A DNA stretch of 64,000 bases from Aedes albopictus (taxonomy: Eukaryota > Arthropoda > Insecta > Diptera > Culicidae), in NCBI RefSeq assembly GCF_035046485.1, contig NC_085137.1, positions 453,212,980-453,276,979 on the forward strand, in the 5' to 3' direction. Of this stretch, positions 11,014-27,871 are shown piece after piece (within the stretch, counting starts at the first letter, position 1; each line of letters begins with the position of its first letter). The position numbers and the translations under genes are program-made. The notes beneath the pieces were generated by a model. The model saw only the letters and a program-made list of their open reading frames with translations. It did not search any database and was not told where the DNA came from.

Positions 11014-11260
11014 TGTGGTGTCCGGACGGACACCGGCAACCCGGATCAGCCTGGCCAGATAATTCCGATGGCCTAAACTCTCTAAAACGAGGAAGTATGC
11101 AAACAATGCATCCTACCCGTGTGAAATACTTTACAAGACTGACGTTCCGTTTCATGTTGATCGTTCGCTTCGTTTGCTTTGTTTTTCTGGCGACGCATCA
11201 CCGCGACTAATGCTATATGCCCTGTTTCTCGCTTTATCAGTATCCCTCTCAATCCCTACA
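11014..11260 (+). repeat. Left LTR-like direct repeat (247 bp)
   Basis: It starts TG and ends CA. Near the start is a perfect short palindrome, GGTGTCCG-GA-CGGACACC. Near the 3' side is TTATCAGTATCCCT, which resembles an arthropod initiator (TCAGT) and could mark transcription start, though this is weak. It is identical to the right copy except for one transition. Confidence 0.85.
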
Positions 11261-11337
11261 TTCTCCCCCTGTTCTACTCTCATTGTTCAAAACTTTAAAT
11301 TTCTTGCCTAAACTTTCGATCAACATTTTTTTTAATA

Positions 11338-17537
<6,200 letters not shown>

Positions 17538-17539
17538 CA

Positions 17540-18037
17540 GCTTACCCTCTCGGGGGAATTCGCTTTTCGTTGTGGCTTACCCTCTCGGGGGAATTCGCCT
17601 TTGGCTTACCCTCTCGGGGGAATTCGCCTTAAGCTTACCCTCTCGGGGGAATTCGCTTTTCGTTGCGGCTTACCCTCTCGGGGGAATTCGCCTTTGGCTT
17701 ACCCTCTCGGGGGAATTCGCCTTAAGCTTACCCTCTCGGGGGAATTCGCTTTTCGTTGTGGCTTACCCTCTCGGGGGAATTCGCCTTTGGCTTACCCTCT
17801 CGGAGGAATTCGCCTTAAGCTTACCCTCTCGGGGAAATTCGCTTTTCGTTGTGGCTTACCCTCTCGGGGGAATTCGCCTGGCTTACCCTCTCGGGGGAAT
17901 TCGCCTTAAGCTTACCCTCTCGGGGGAATTCGCTTTTCGTTGTGGCTTACCCTCTCGGGGGAATTCGCCTTTGGCTTACCCTCTCGGGGGAATTCGCCTT
18001 AAGCTTACCCTCTCGGGGGAATTCGCTTTTCGTTGTG
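17540..18037 (+). repeat. Three-subunit higher-order tandem repeat, 93-bp period
   Basis: Every subunit starts GCTTACCCTCTCGGGGGAAT and ends in one of three tails: TTTTCGTTGTG (35-bp subunit A), CTTTG (29-bp B) or CTTAA (29-bp C). They cycle A-B-C with a 93-bp period for five cycles plus a final A, 16 subunits in all. Exceptions are a B shortened by 2 bp near 17854-17880 and single-base variants (CGGAGG near 17804, GGGGAAATT near 17830). Because A, B and C lengths shift the frame, the same DNA core reads LPSRGNS, AYPLGGIR and LTLSGEF in turn; this is a by-product and not evidence of a protein. The array abuts the CAT array directly. Confidence 0.92.
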
Positions 18038-18899
18038 GTTTACCCTTACCCTGTGGCTTCTCATTGGACCCTACCGTTTCATGCTAAACTTCATAATGCT
18101 GGATGATTTTTTTGTTGTTCCTATGTATTTTCCTGTAAAAATCTGTAAAACCTAATCCAATCAAGTTAGCATCCGTGTGATATCTAAGCCGAAAATAATC
18201 AAATGACCAAAATGACATCATCGAACCATTGAGTAAAAAATCAACAACAGTCACTCACGCATAAATGTCCTAATAGAAGTTCTTGCCAATTAAATATCGT
18301 TTTCGTTCCCAGCTTGTCATCAATTCTGCTTTGCGTAACAAAACTTCCCAAAGTTGCCTCACCGCAAAGTTCCAGTGCCGTTCCAACCGACAACAAATCC
18401 ATAGTATTGAGTGAAATATTCGAGTCCTCGGAAACAAGCTCTGAATGTCCAAAACAACATCCAAAACGGCACAATCATACAATATATCATTTAGTCCAAC
18501 AATCTTGAAAAGCGAATCACTCACGAAACTCCTTTTACTGAGTACAACGTCGACTGTCAGAATCGTCCTTTGCGCAGCTCCAATGCATGACGTGAAAAGA
18601 AGACCGCGTAGCTCGTCACCAAATTCCGATTCGCCAAGATTCGATTTGCGTTTCAAAACAAACAAAAACTTCACAAAAGTTGCATCACCGCGGAGCTCCA
18701 GCCGAACAGCCGACTAACGAAAACATCACACGAACACCAGCGTAACAAAGAAGCCACGCGAAACCCACATCGCAACGAGTGATGAAAAATTTGTTCCTTC
18801 TGCATCAAACCGCAGCCGTACCATCAAAAAGGAAGAAAGCGCACGAATTCCTTTACTTATCAACCTGTTGGGAGCTTACCTACCTACCGGCTGTGCCAT
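18038..18899. other. Unique internal segment of the LTR-flanked unit
   Basis: No domain is recognisable on either strand; the longest open frames (18270-18674 minus, 18445-18717 plus) overlap on opposite strands and have no family features. Two segments resemble each other loosely: GTTGCCTCACCGCAAAGTTCC near 18352 and GTTGCATCACCGCGGAGCTCC near 18679. It could be an internal packaging or leader-type region of the element or captured DNA; I cannot tell which. Confidence 0.4.
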
Positions 18900-19146
18900 T
18901 GTGGTGTCCGGACGGACACCGGCAACCCGGATCAGCCTGGCCAGATAATTCCGATGGCCTAAACTCTCTAAAACGAGGAAGTATGCAAACAATGCATCCT
19001 ACTCGTGTGAAATACTTTACAAGACTGACGTTCCGTTTCATGTTGATCGTTCGCTTCGTTTGCTTTGTTTTTCTGGCGACGCATCACCGCGACTAATGCT
19101 ATATGCCCTGTTTCTCGCTTTATCAGTATCCCTCTCAATCCCTACA
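18900..19146 (+). repeat. Right LTR-like direct repeat (247 bp)
   Basis: It matches the left repeat at 246 of 247 positions by direct reading. It is followed by CATAT, the target duplication. The bases just before it (CCGGCTGTGCCAT) are not purine-rich, so a standard polypurine tract is missing. Confidence 0.85.
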
Positions 19147-19151
19147 CATAT

Positions 19152-20368
19152 TACAACTCCAGCACAGTTTGGATGACCTAGAACATGCCGGGAAAACATT
19201 TAACAGAGTTTACCATTGATAAGAAATACATAAATTCGTCCCCGAAATATGTGTAGGAAAAAGTCGTCCTGGGATGGTTAATAAAACTAGCGAGGCGAAT
19301 GATAGTGGCATGTGATTATTTGATATGATATTTATTATTTATAACTCAGGATGGTTGATTTACAATACTCAAGAAACGTTATTGGTTGATCATTACGCTC
19401 AGCATGCAAGTCACAGCTGTGTTTTTGCGCCATTCGGTAGGCAATCGAACGCAAAACTCACCTCAACCAGTAGAAAATCCACCAACATGTTGGACTATAG
19501 AACTGAGTTTCCTTCCGCAGAAGAAATCGCGCGCGAGAGTAAAAGAGAATGGGTGATCCAAGCCGCGAAACTCAACCAAAAAGGAAAACGCATCAAAACA
19601 TTCGCCACCCACTCAGCTGGTTGGGCGCCCAAAGCCAAGCCATGACGGACGCTGCACTAAACTGAGCGACTCAGGCTGTGACCATAGTGGGTAAGGTGAG
19701 ATGCGATCGGATGCGATAAGTTATGAGATGAGAAGAGGGAAGTTTGATAGGCCATAGTGCATGAGGTTTTCAATGAGGGTGCGCATGTTGTTTTCACATC
19801 CTTTTTCGCCTATTTCGTGCGCATTAACGACTCGCGTGATTTGATCGATGAAGTCGCTTGTATGTTGAAGCGCTTCTTTGGATGTGGGTAGTGAAATGAT
19901 CGTTTCATCTGTAAGAGCGGAAAGATAAAATGCACCTGCTTTTTGTTTTGCGCGGGCCGTTTTTTTTTTTGCTATAACTTAGTCAGTTTTGATCCTGTTG
20001 CAATAGCAAAAACCGACCAGTTTAAAAAACAAATTTGGTGTAACTGTACAAGATTGAGATTATTGAATTAATTATTTGATAAAAGAATTATAAAATGTAA
20101 TTATATCCGCATGAGGGATGTCTTTATGTATACACATATTTTTACTTTCCAGATTGAACTATCTGACTGTTGATTTCAATTCAAATCAATATGAGACTGT
20201 TATACTGATTTTCGGCATTAAAACATTACTTGATTGTGCTGACCTCGGCAAAAAGAAACAAAAATTCGGCAAGTATGTATTATTTAAGGGTATAGGTTTT
20301 TTTTATTACAAAATTTTCGGCGATATCTACGAGAAAAGATGTCTATAATAAGTACACAATATTCATCA
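19152..20368. other. Non-coding stretch, no gene recognised
   Basis: An open frame at 19325-19645 (+) contains a basic C-terminal part (IARESKREWVIQAAKLNQ, KGKRIKTFATHSAGW) that reads more protein-like than its surroundings, but I recognise no family and its N-terminus looks random. The segment near 19660-19760 (GATGCGATCGGATGCG, then AGTTATGAGATGAG) is loosely echoed in reverse near 22600-22650. Confidence 0.4.
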
Positions 20369-20529
20369 TAAGGACTGTATCGTTAATTATGAGTACATCT
20401 CTGAGGCCCTGTATTAAAAAGACTTAGTCTTATTTTGACAACTGCTGTGGGTTTATGTGTTGCTAGCGTTGTAAACAAAAGATAACCTTCATTAAAAGTT
20501 AAAGTATTTCCTCAAGTGGAGCAACGCGA

Positions 20530-21820
20530 GTGCTTACGGATGAGAAGCGAAAATCGATTGTGATCAGGTACTGCTATGAAAAATGATTATCGCTACGAAA
20601 ATTAGCAAAAGTTGGAGGTGTTAGCGTTTTTTCTGTCCAAAATGCTGTCAAACGATTCGGTATGCATAACACACTGATAAACTCACCCGGACGCGACAGA
20701 AAACCAGGTGCGTCCAAGTCAAATTTGGACAGCAAAATTTGCAAAATCTTCAAAAGAAAAAAGGAGGTATTCATCATAGATTGCGCAAAAAAGTGTGGAA
20801 CGACTATTGGTATGGTTCAGCGCGCCAAGGAGCGTAATTCCCTGAAAACTTACCCAAAACAGAAATGTTCAAAAAACAGTCAAATTCTGGCGGATTATGT
20901 GAAAACTCGGGCTCGGAAACTGTACGACGATGTTTTGAGCAAAAATTACATGTGCATAATAATGGATGATGAAACGTATGTCATATTGGACAACAAGGTA
21001 CTTTCAGGGGCACAGTTTTTCACTGTGAAGCGTGGCACTGATGTTCCGAATTCGGAGAAATCGAAGAAAAACTGGGCCAACCCAAGCAAAACCATCGACG
21101 GAACGGTTGTCCAAAACCTTATGTTGACGGCGTAGGTCTCTGACCCACTTGCGCTCAACGAGTGAGAAGAGAATCTCATTTCCGCACCGCGACTTCGCGT
21201 GACCGGTCAATAGAGTTTGGATATGTTGTTGATGTTTACATCGGGGTATTGTATTCATTCAATAGAAAAGCTTCGACGCAATCCAATGTCGAATTAGAAG
21301 TCAAGTAATAAGTCATTTACGAGTATTTAATTAGATTTAGTGTTTAGAGAGTGCCGCTAATTTGCAATAACGTAAGTTATAATAATAGAAAAATCTTTGA
21401 TAGTGGAATTGTCATCAAAACCTTTCTATCTAGGTTGCCGTAGACGATTGTCGGAAAGTGAGAGTAGCTCGAGGTTTGGTTTGGTTGAAACAGGGTGGAC
21501 CAGGTGTAGCAAACTGTAAGTAGAAACTAATAGAGATTGATAGAAGGAAATAATTGAGAAATCATAATACGTTTTCTAGAGTCAGAGCTAGTGCAGAGTT
21601 AATTGATCAAATATTGTCGTGCGAGTTAGGAAAAACTATTTCTTGTGAGTGAATTGTATAATAATTGAATTACCAACTGTTTACTGAAGATAAAATTATA
21701 TTTCTAGTTTGAGCTGCACGTAAAATGTCTGCTACAAAAAAATAGTTATTTTCTATTCCGAACCTTATGAAGAACACCAAGAAGAAGGTGCGAGAGCTGG
21801 CAAGATCCACGAAAAATTAA
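20530..21820 (+). pseudogene. Tc1/mariner transposase pseudogene
   Basis: The N-terminal helix-turn-helix region is visible (RKSIVIRYCYEK, stop at 20584-20586, then LSLRKLAKVGGVSVFSVQNA), followed by GRDRKPGASKSNLDSKI and a second helix-turn-helix. The catalytic domain begins with MDDETYV, the first Asp. After GTDVPNSEKSKKN the sequence jumps to WANPSKTIDGTVVQNLM, which looks like the C-terminal end; the region that should hold the second and third catalytic residues is absent. A 0.64-kb insertion follows. Beyond it KNTKKKVRELARS and a TAA (21818-21820) finish the frame. There is one nonsense codon, one internal deletion and one insertion, so it is inactive. Confidence 0.82.
21122..21760. mobile_element. 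0.64-kb insertion in the transposase, possible solo LTR
   Basis: AACCTTA occurs just before (21115-21121) and just after (21761-21767) this segment, and the transposase frame rejoins as NLM-KNTKKK when it is disregarded. The segment begins TGTTGACGGCG and has no coding sequence, a length and start typical of a solo LTR. However, its end (TATTCCG) is not the usual CA, so another element type is possible. Confidence 0.55.
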
Positions 21821-21951
21821 ATATAAAATGATACCATGGGCTTTTCTGATGGTCAATAAACAATGTAATTGAATTTAATTTACAAAACAAATAAAACATT
21901 TTCAGATACAGCAATTTTCAGGCGTACTCATAATCAACGATACAGTCCTTA

Positions 21952-22440
21952 TATTAGGTAAAAGAGTATCAATCGAAATTGATGTCACACTATTTTCGTT
22001 AAGGGATCTAGTTTTGCCTGACAAAGAAAAAAGCAGAACTTTTCAATCAGAATCCTTTTAGCAATTAAGTTGAATAGCATAAAACCTTAACCATTCTAGC
22101 TTGCACATGAATAACATGCACTGGACAAACGACCATATCAAACATTGATCACTTGATTCAAATCCCGAACAGAGAAAATAAAATGTTTTCTTATACGCAT
22201 ATAATAACAAAATTATGCTGTAAAAAACTTACACGATTTGATGGAATATTATTTTATATGCAATGAAATATGTTATTTTACATAGTGATCGATAGACAAT
22301 ATGATAAATTTTTATTACGTCCGGTCCATCAAAATGCATGTCATGTGAAAAGGCATTGAGTTATGTTTAAAAACAACAACATATTAACGCATTTTATATT
22401 ACCTACTAGCATTCCCACCCAACACATTAAATCCGCATTG
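21952..22440. other. AT-rich intergenic, nothing recognised
   Basis: No open frame or repeat structure that I can support. Confidence 0.4.
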
Positions 22441-23400
22441 CTTTACATACACAACGAGCGCAATCATAAAATCCATACCCGACAAGCATTCTCTTGCGTT
22501 CTCTTGCGATCACATGCGTCGAAGCAGCTCCATCGCATCTCCGCACTCATCGCAACTCATCTACTATGTGCGGTTCATGCGTTCTGCATATAGTTTCCAC
22601 AGAGTGTGCTTCGACGCTTATCCGATCTCTTATCTCTTTGCATCGCACCTCAGCCACTATGTGCTCAACGTCAGGTTGATTGGTGGGTGGTTTGCTTATT
22701 TGAGTGCCGGGCGGCGTCGCGTTGCGATTCGAATCGATGCGAGCGATAGATAGACGACAGGCTCAAGTGAAATGGATATGGGTGATTTGCAATAGACGTC
22801 GTCGTCGTCGTCGCTAAGTTCCTTGGTCTGCCGGTGCGATGGGTGGCATGCAGGTTGCCATACCGGGCAGGGTGCCGGTCGGTCGGTGTATGGACGGACG
22901 CCTTCAATAATGAAATATCAACAGTTTGCAGAGAGCGAATTCGGTTAGTGTTTTCCGCAACGTCGAGACTTGAACATCGTGTGAGTGTGTCCAGTGGGAG
23001 AAGGAAACAGCGTTCTTGTGGTTGGGCGCCAATGTTTGCCAAAATTGCGCGACCTTTGTGACTGTTGTGCATGTGGAACAGGCCGCCGGTGTGCTGCGAC
23101 AAGCCATACCTTATTAGCTTGGGTGGGTGTTGTAAACTTGTAAACTGATATCGAAGGGGTGCATCTAAAGGGGTGTCGCGCACCGACAAGATACGAAGAC
23201 AGTGCTGTTATTTTGACGAGGTTTGTTATTTTTAAGTCGATTCGAAGACGTCAACAATATTTTGGTACATTGAGTGTTGAGTGATTGTGTAGTTGTGATT
23301 ATTGATGCGATAATTGTTTGACGAAGACGAAGCGGAAAATTCGAATGTGTTGAACTGCAGTGGACGCAACAAGAAGATAAATACTTCAATTACAAGTTAG
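22441..23400 (+). promoter_or_regulatory. Candidate promoter and 5' non-coding exon region
   Basis: This is the one stretch outside transposons with raised GC content and a texture like dipteran promoters and 5' UTRs. It has a GTCGTCGTCGTCGTCG microsatellite (about 22798-22813) and words such as GAGCGAATTCGGTTAGTG (about 22935). A long leader-like tract without ATG-rich coding bias ends TTCAATTACAA at about 23394, followed by GTTAGT, an acceptable splice donor. The direction would be plus. I see no coding exon within the window that it could feed, so this remains a suggestion. Confidence 0.25.
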
Positions 23401-23895
23401 TATAACAATATTTATTATTTCTATGAATATTTTTTTCTTACCATTCATACAGATAAAAGATTTTTGAACAACAGCAAATCTGTCTTACTTCATAACGATT
23501 GGGGAATGCTTCAAACAGTACAACCATAATGATAATTCTCTGAGCAATTTTACGAGACTTCCATAAAAAATGAACGTTGTACAGGCAAATGTGCAAGGAA
23601 TCAAATTTCAACTTGAGAAAAAATGGGTATAACTTTTGGTTGCATGCATCAAAAAGGCTAGTTATTTTTACCAATAACTGTATATTGTGTGCTAACCATA
23701 GACAATTAATCGGAAACGGTAAAGTATTAGCGGAGATATGTCCGACGCGAGAAAATGAGATTGAGATTTCGGAAATTTTTGTACTCATTGTTAAAATGCT
23801 CAAGTATCATTTATCAGTCAAATAGACCAGAGTGGGTTCTAAGAACCATCATAAAACCAACATAAATGGTGTTCGGTTATGACGATTCGCAAAAC
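23401..23895. other. Intergenic, nothing recognised
   Basis: AT-rich, with two overlapping open frames on opposite strands that show no family features. The sequence ends in the upstream copy of the CTCTGCAT target duplication at 23896-23903. Confidence 0.4.
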
Positions 23896-24511
23896 CTCTG
23901 CATTAGACCTGTTCACTTTGAAACTTTTTTTCTCCGATTCTCCGTGACACATCAAATTATCAATTCACATGTAAAACCAAGTCTTCAGTCCAAAATTGAG
24001 CCAAATTGATGAAAATTTAAAGGTGTATCAAATCGATTTTGTGTTTTTTTAGCCGTTTTCACAGAAATTTACTCTGAAATTCACAAAATTGCTCCGAAAA
24101 GATGCCGGAGATACCGTTAGGATATAGTTAAGAACAATACTCTACAACTTTGCCGAAGACACTACGGTGTTTAAATTGCGTATTTCGAAGTTATTCAACA
24201 ATTTTAGTTAAAAAATCACGAAAAAACACGATATTTTTACGATTTTACATATAAAAGTCATGTAATTTTACATTGTTTTACGTGACTAAATTAATTAGCG
24301 ATCACTCTTTTGTGTAACGAACATTTCGTCCATACATCGTTTTTGTGTAGGAATTCGTTTTCATTGACTAATTATCAAAAGTATGTCACGTTGATACTAA
24401 AAATCGCATAGAGTTACCAGCATGAATAAAAACAAAGTTACTCATGATTAAGACGTCATGCCATCGTATTCTAATGTCTTTTGATTTAAGTATCAGAAAT
24501 GGTGCAGATGG

Positions 24512-24570
24512 TAAGGCTCAAGCTTGCGGATCAGAATGTCCCAGGTTCAAGCTCAAATACATGATAAACA
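24512..24570 (+). other. tRNA-like (Pol III A/B box) segment in left foldback arm
   Basis: It reads GGTGCAGATGGTAAGGCTCA and, about 35 bases on, AGGTTCAAGCTC. This is a degraded A box and B box. It is the diverged mirror of the segment at 24995-25078. Confidence 0.5.
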
Positions 24571-24994
24571 TTTTTTTCTTTCTTTGTAGCAGTTAGGATG
24601 ATGAATCTGCCATGACATACACGCAATCTCCCAAATAATAATGATCGGGACCTGCCAATTAAGCCCATTCCAGGACTAGCTAGATATTAAGTTTATACTT
24701 TTTTTTACAATAAATCGTGTCGACGAGATCAGCTGGGCGAAATATTGAGCATCTGTTTGATAACGATCAATTTAGCAAAAACAATTCAATACGATGATGG
24801 AACTGCTTCTGGATGCAACATTTTACAGACAACTGTGGGTGGAGCTTACTTGTTATCTATCTACCCACAAATCAGCACAACTACACGATGAAGGGAAACT
24901 TCATTCTTACTATGCACTCTACAGTTCCGAAACAATGCTATGATGCCAAATTGCAATGAGATGCAGTGCGTAGTTTCATCAACTTATAGCAGGA

Positions 24995-25078
24995 TCGAGA
25001 CGCAAAAAAAATGCTATTCCAGGACTCGAACCTTGAATCTTCGAATCCACAATCTCATGCTCAACCGACTGCACCAAA
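24995..25078 (-). other. tRNA-like (Pol III A/B box) segment in right foldback arm
   Basis: On the minus strand the sequence reads GGTGCAGTCGGTTGAGCATG and then AAGGTTCGAGTCCTGG, giving an exact match to the B-box consensus GGTTCGANTCC with an A-box-like segment about 40 bases upstream. It lacks clean acceptor-stem pairing, so it is not a tRNA gene. It resembles the head of a tRNA-derived SINE. Confidence 0.6.
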
Positions 25079-25847
25079 TTTAAACTGATGCAGATGAGAC
25101 AAAGAAGTGTAATGACGTTTAAATCATGGGTAACTTTGTTATATTTTATGCTGGCAACTCTGTACAATTTTTAGTATCAACGTGACAAACTTTTGATAAT
25201 TAGTCAATGAAAACGAATTTCTACACTAAAATGATGTATGGACGAAATGTTCGTAACACATAGGAGCAATAGCTCATAAAATTAATCACCTAAAACAATG
25301 TAAAATTACATGACTTTTACATAAAAAATCGTATAAATATTGAATTTTTTGGTGATTTTTTAACAAAAATTGTTGAATAACTTTGAAATACGCTATTTAA
25401 ACACCGTAGTGTCCTCGGCAAAGTTATAGAGTATTCTTCTAACTATATTTTAACGGTATTTTCGGTACCTTTTTGTTGCAACTTTCTGGATATTGAAGTA
25501 CATTTTTCGTGAAAATGCTCGAAAAAACACAAAATCGATTTGATACACCTCTAAACCTTTATCAATTTGGCTCATTTTTGGACTGAAGACTTATTTTTGC
25601 ATGTGGATTGATAATTTGATGTGACACGGGTAGGTCAAAAAAAGTGAACAGGTCTACTCTGCATGGCTATTTGGTCATCAAAATGTTACTTGAGTGGTTT
25701 AGGCTATAACTTTACAGTTAGTTTTTCAAAACCTTTTAAAATTTGACTATAAATCAACAAGTTCATAAAAAATATGATAAAATTTTAACAAAATCTGTTA
25801 ATACTGATTTTTTTTAGAAATTTTTTAGAATTTTATTTAGAAATACC

Positions 25848-26121
25848 GTCTACCCCCGTTGGTTTGAACGACAACTCATGCAAACCAAGGGGGTTAATTT
25901 TAAATTTGAACTTCTAGCAACCCTGTAGGCGTGGGAAAACACTGCAGGCAACCTTATTTACTGTTTTGTTTTGATTCTGCGTTCCATTTCAACCCGTTCC
26001 ATTAGCAGAATGGCGTTTGAACCATTTTTAGTTTGAGCGATGTGCAGATTAGCGGGGCTCAAATTGAAAAGTGTTCAGATTAGAAGCGGACATACCTTGG
26101 GTCAAACGAACGGGAGTAGAC
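25848..26121. mobile_element. MITE with TCTACYCCCGTT ends
   Basis: The left end GTCTACCCCCGTTGGTTTGA is mirrored on the right (reverse complement GTCTACTCCCGTTCGTTTGA). Length is about 274 bp and it is non-coding. A second internal copy of the theme (CAAACCAAGGGGGTTAA) lies just inside the left end. I did not find a clear TSD. Confidence 0.65.
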
Positions 26122-26673
26122 AGCAGAGCATTTTGACTGAATACTTTGGAAGTTAAAAAACTTATGCCAAAACTCATAAGGTTTCTTGAATAATTTCGTT
26201 AGTTTGTTTCGCTGATTGCAGAATAGATATTTTTGTTAAAGTTCCAATCACGGTCCCTGATGGGAGCTTCTACGGAAAAAAAAAATCTGGTGAAATACAG
26301 TAACATTTCGATTATATCACGCCCTCCGTGCGTTAGTTCTTCATTTTTCATTCAATTTCTGTTACATTTGAGAGTGATTGTTTCCCCTCTTCTTCAAGAT
26401 GAACGTTGAAGTTCTGCAACGTTGAATTTAATATTTTAAAAAGGCGAATAGATTTTGTAGAATATTCAAAAGCATGTTTGAAAAGGGGCGTGATTAAATC
26501 GAACTAACACTGTATGCAGAAATAATCCATAGCTTTCGTCTGGTGATATTATGGAAATATAATAGTTCGAAGGGACATATTAGCAATCCTTTTATAAGTT
26601 CAGCAAGAACTCCTCCAAACATCTCCCAAGATTTTGTACAGACTTTTCGAACCCTCTAAGCAGAATACCCTCT
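26122..26673. other. Intergenic, grading into degenerate repeat
   Basis: No gene is seen. From about 26580 words such as AACTCCTCCAAA mark the beginning of the degenerate TTCC/GGAA-type repeat texture seen later. Confidence 0.35.
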
Positions 26674-26777
26674 TTGAATGAGTGTAATAAGTTTCATACC
26701 TTTTAATTCCGCCCTAATTGCCCTAATGGCAATAAGGGCGGAGTTAAAAGGTACGAAACTGATTACACTCATTCGAA
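26674..26777. repeat. Near-perfect 104-bp hairpin
   Basis: Two arms of about 49 bases pair almost fully: TGAATGAGTGTAAT...CGCCCTAATTGCC against GGCAATAAGGGCG...ATTACACTCATTCGA, with a loop of about 5 bases (CTAAT). It is the shape of a tiny foldback MITE. A microRNA-like precursor cannot be excluded by shape, but the stem is longer and more perfect than usual. Confidence 0.85.
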
Positions 26778-27870
26778 TCTCCCCAGAGATTACTTTAGAA
26801 TATATCTTTCCATGTATTTCTTTCGAATTTTCTTCACGATTTTTACAAGGAAACCTTAAAAATTCATTCCGAGATTCTTTCAGGATTTATCGAGTTTTTT
26901 TCTGAAATTTTTGCAGGAAGAACATTTTTGTATGAATTCCTTAAATGGTTTTATAAAAAAATCCCAAGATTTCTGCAGAGTGTATTTCTTCAAAGTTTTA
27001 TCCAGAGCTTCCTATTGTTTTTTTTTCGTTTCTTCATACCAAGGATTGGTATTGGTAAATTCACCTCACTTCATTAATATTCACTCCTCTTTGCTAAAGC
27101 GAATCGAGATGCAGCAAACGGATTGTCGTGAAGTCGTGATCAAACACACAACCCAATCTCCAGTGGGAAGCGATGCGCAAGTTACTTGACATGGATATTC
27201 GTTGCCATTCGTCGTAGTTTGGATCGCAAGCGAATGAATGAATGAAAATTTAAACGCGATTATCTTGGAATGATGTTTTTCCAAAAACGTCGATGCGGTG
27301 ACTACGATTGTGGAAACATTTCTCAACCGATTTCAACCAAATTTGTTTGAGTGTTCGCTATTTATGTGTCGTGTCCTTGAACAATCAACATTTTAAAAAA
27401 CATTTCAGTGTTTATGATTTTTATATACATTTTTTGCATGAAAAAAAGTTATTTTTTTTTTGGAAAAAAATTGTCCTTTTTTTAAAACTTACAACATTTT
27501 TTATATTCTGACCGTTCAAGGACACTACAAGGTCCCAACGAAATGTTTTTTTTTTTTTTGGATTCGTGCCTTCAGTTGAGCCGTTGAACTGTAATCATAG
27601 TCACGGCAAACCTCTTTAAAGAAAACACGTTTTACAGAAAATGTTACAACTTTGGTAATTAGTGCCATTTTTTCTGTTTTCAAGCTTATTTTACACATTA
27701 ACAATTGATGTAGAACGAGAAATTAAAAAAAAAGAAGTTTTCAAAAGTTCAAACTTTTCCTTATTTTCACGCACCTCAACATTTTTTTCCTCCCCTGTTG
27801 GGGAAATTAAGCCACTGCGTCCAATAGGCTGAACTTTTGTTGCATAACATATATAACCCCTTAACTTTTG
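26778..27870. other. Non-coding; degenerate repeat and a small inverted repeat
   Basis: The first 250 bp continues the degenerate ATTCTTTC/TTCAGG texture. Around 27364-27525 a short inverted repeat is visible (GTGTCCTTGAAC near 27368 and GTTCAAGGACACTAC near 27511), suggesting a small MITE of about 160 bp rich in T and A tracts. No coding sequence is recognised. Confidence 0.4.
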
Positions 27871-27871
27871 G

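Larger units (their letters stand above)
20371..21949 (+). mobile_element. Tc1/mariner-type transposon, defective
   Basis: The left end AGGACTGTATCGTTAATTAT is mirrored at the right end (reverse complement AGGACTGTATCGTTGATTAT), with one mismatch over about 26 bp. TA flanks both ends (20369-20370 and 21950-21951). It is 1,579 bp including a 0.64-kb later insertion, so the element itself would be under 1 kb, shorter than an autonomous copy. It encodes a broken transposase. Confidence 0.88.
23904..25656. mobile_element. Long foldback element with 8-bp TSD and tRNA-like inserts
   Basis: The ends are TAGACCTGTTCACTTT and its complement. The exact 8-bp repeat CTCTGCAT flanks it (23896-23903 and 25657-25664), which is the duplication length of hAT transposons. 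The two arms, about 670 bp each, are diverged reverse complements: for example CATTTCGTCCATACATC in the left arm is mirrored near 25230, and CACTACGGTGTTTAAAT is mirrored near 25400. Each arm holds a tRNA-like segment toward the loop. There is no transposase. The TIR start TAGAC does not fit the usual hAT pattern fully, so the superfamily is inferred from TSD length alone. Confidence 0.8.

Noticed and set aside
17540..18106. CRISPR-like array or repeat protein at the 93-bp repeats
   Set aside because: The 'spacers' are only three fixed tails repeated in order, not unique, and the window is animal DNA. The frames are by-products of a period divisible by three.
18779..19096. 105-codon frame spanning the right LTR-like repeat
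   Set aside because: It consists mainly of LTR sequence that reads open by chance; the left LTR gives the same peptide without upstream context.
24995..25078. Functional tRNA gene in the foldback
   Set aside because: Perfect B box but no proper acceptor stem, and a degraded mirror copy exists in the other arm.
26674..26777. microRNA precursor
   Set aside because: The stem is too long and too perfect, without typical mismatches; a foldback MITE is simpler.
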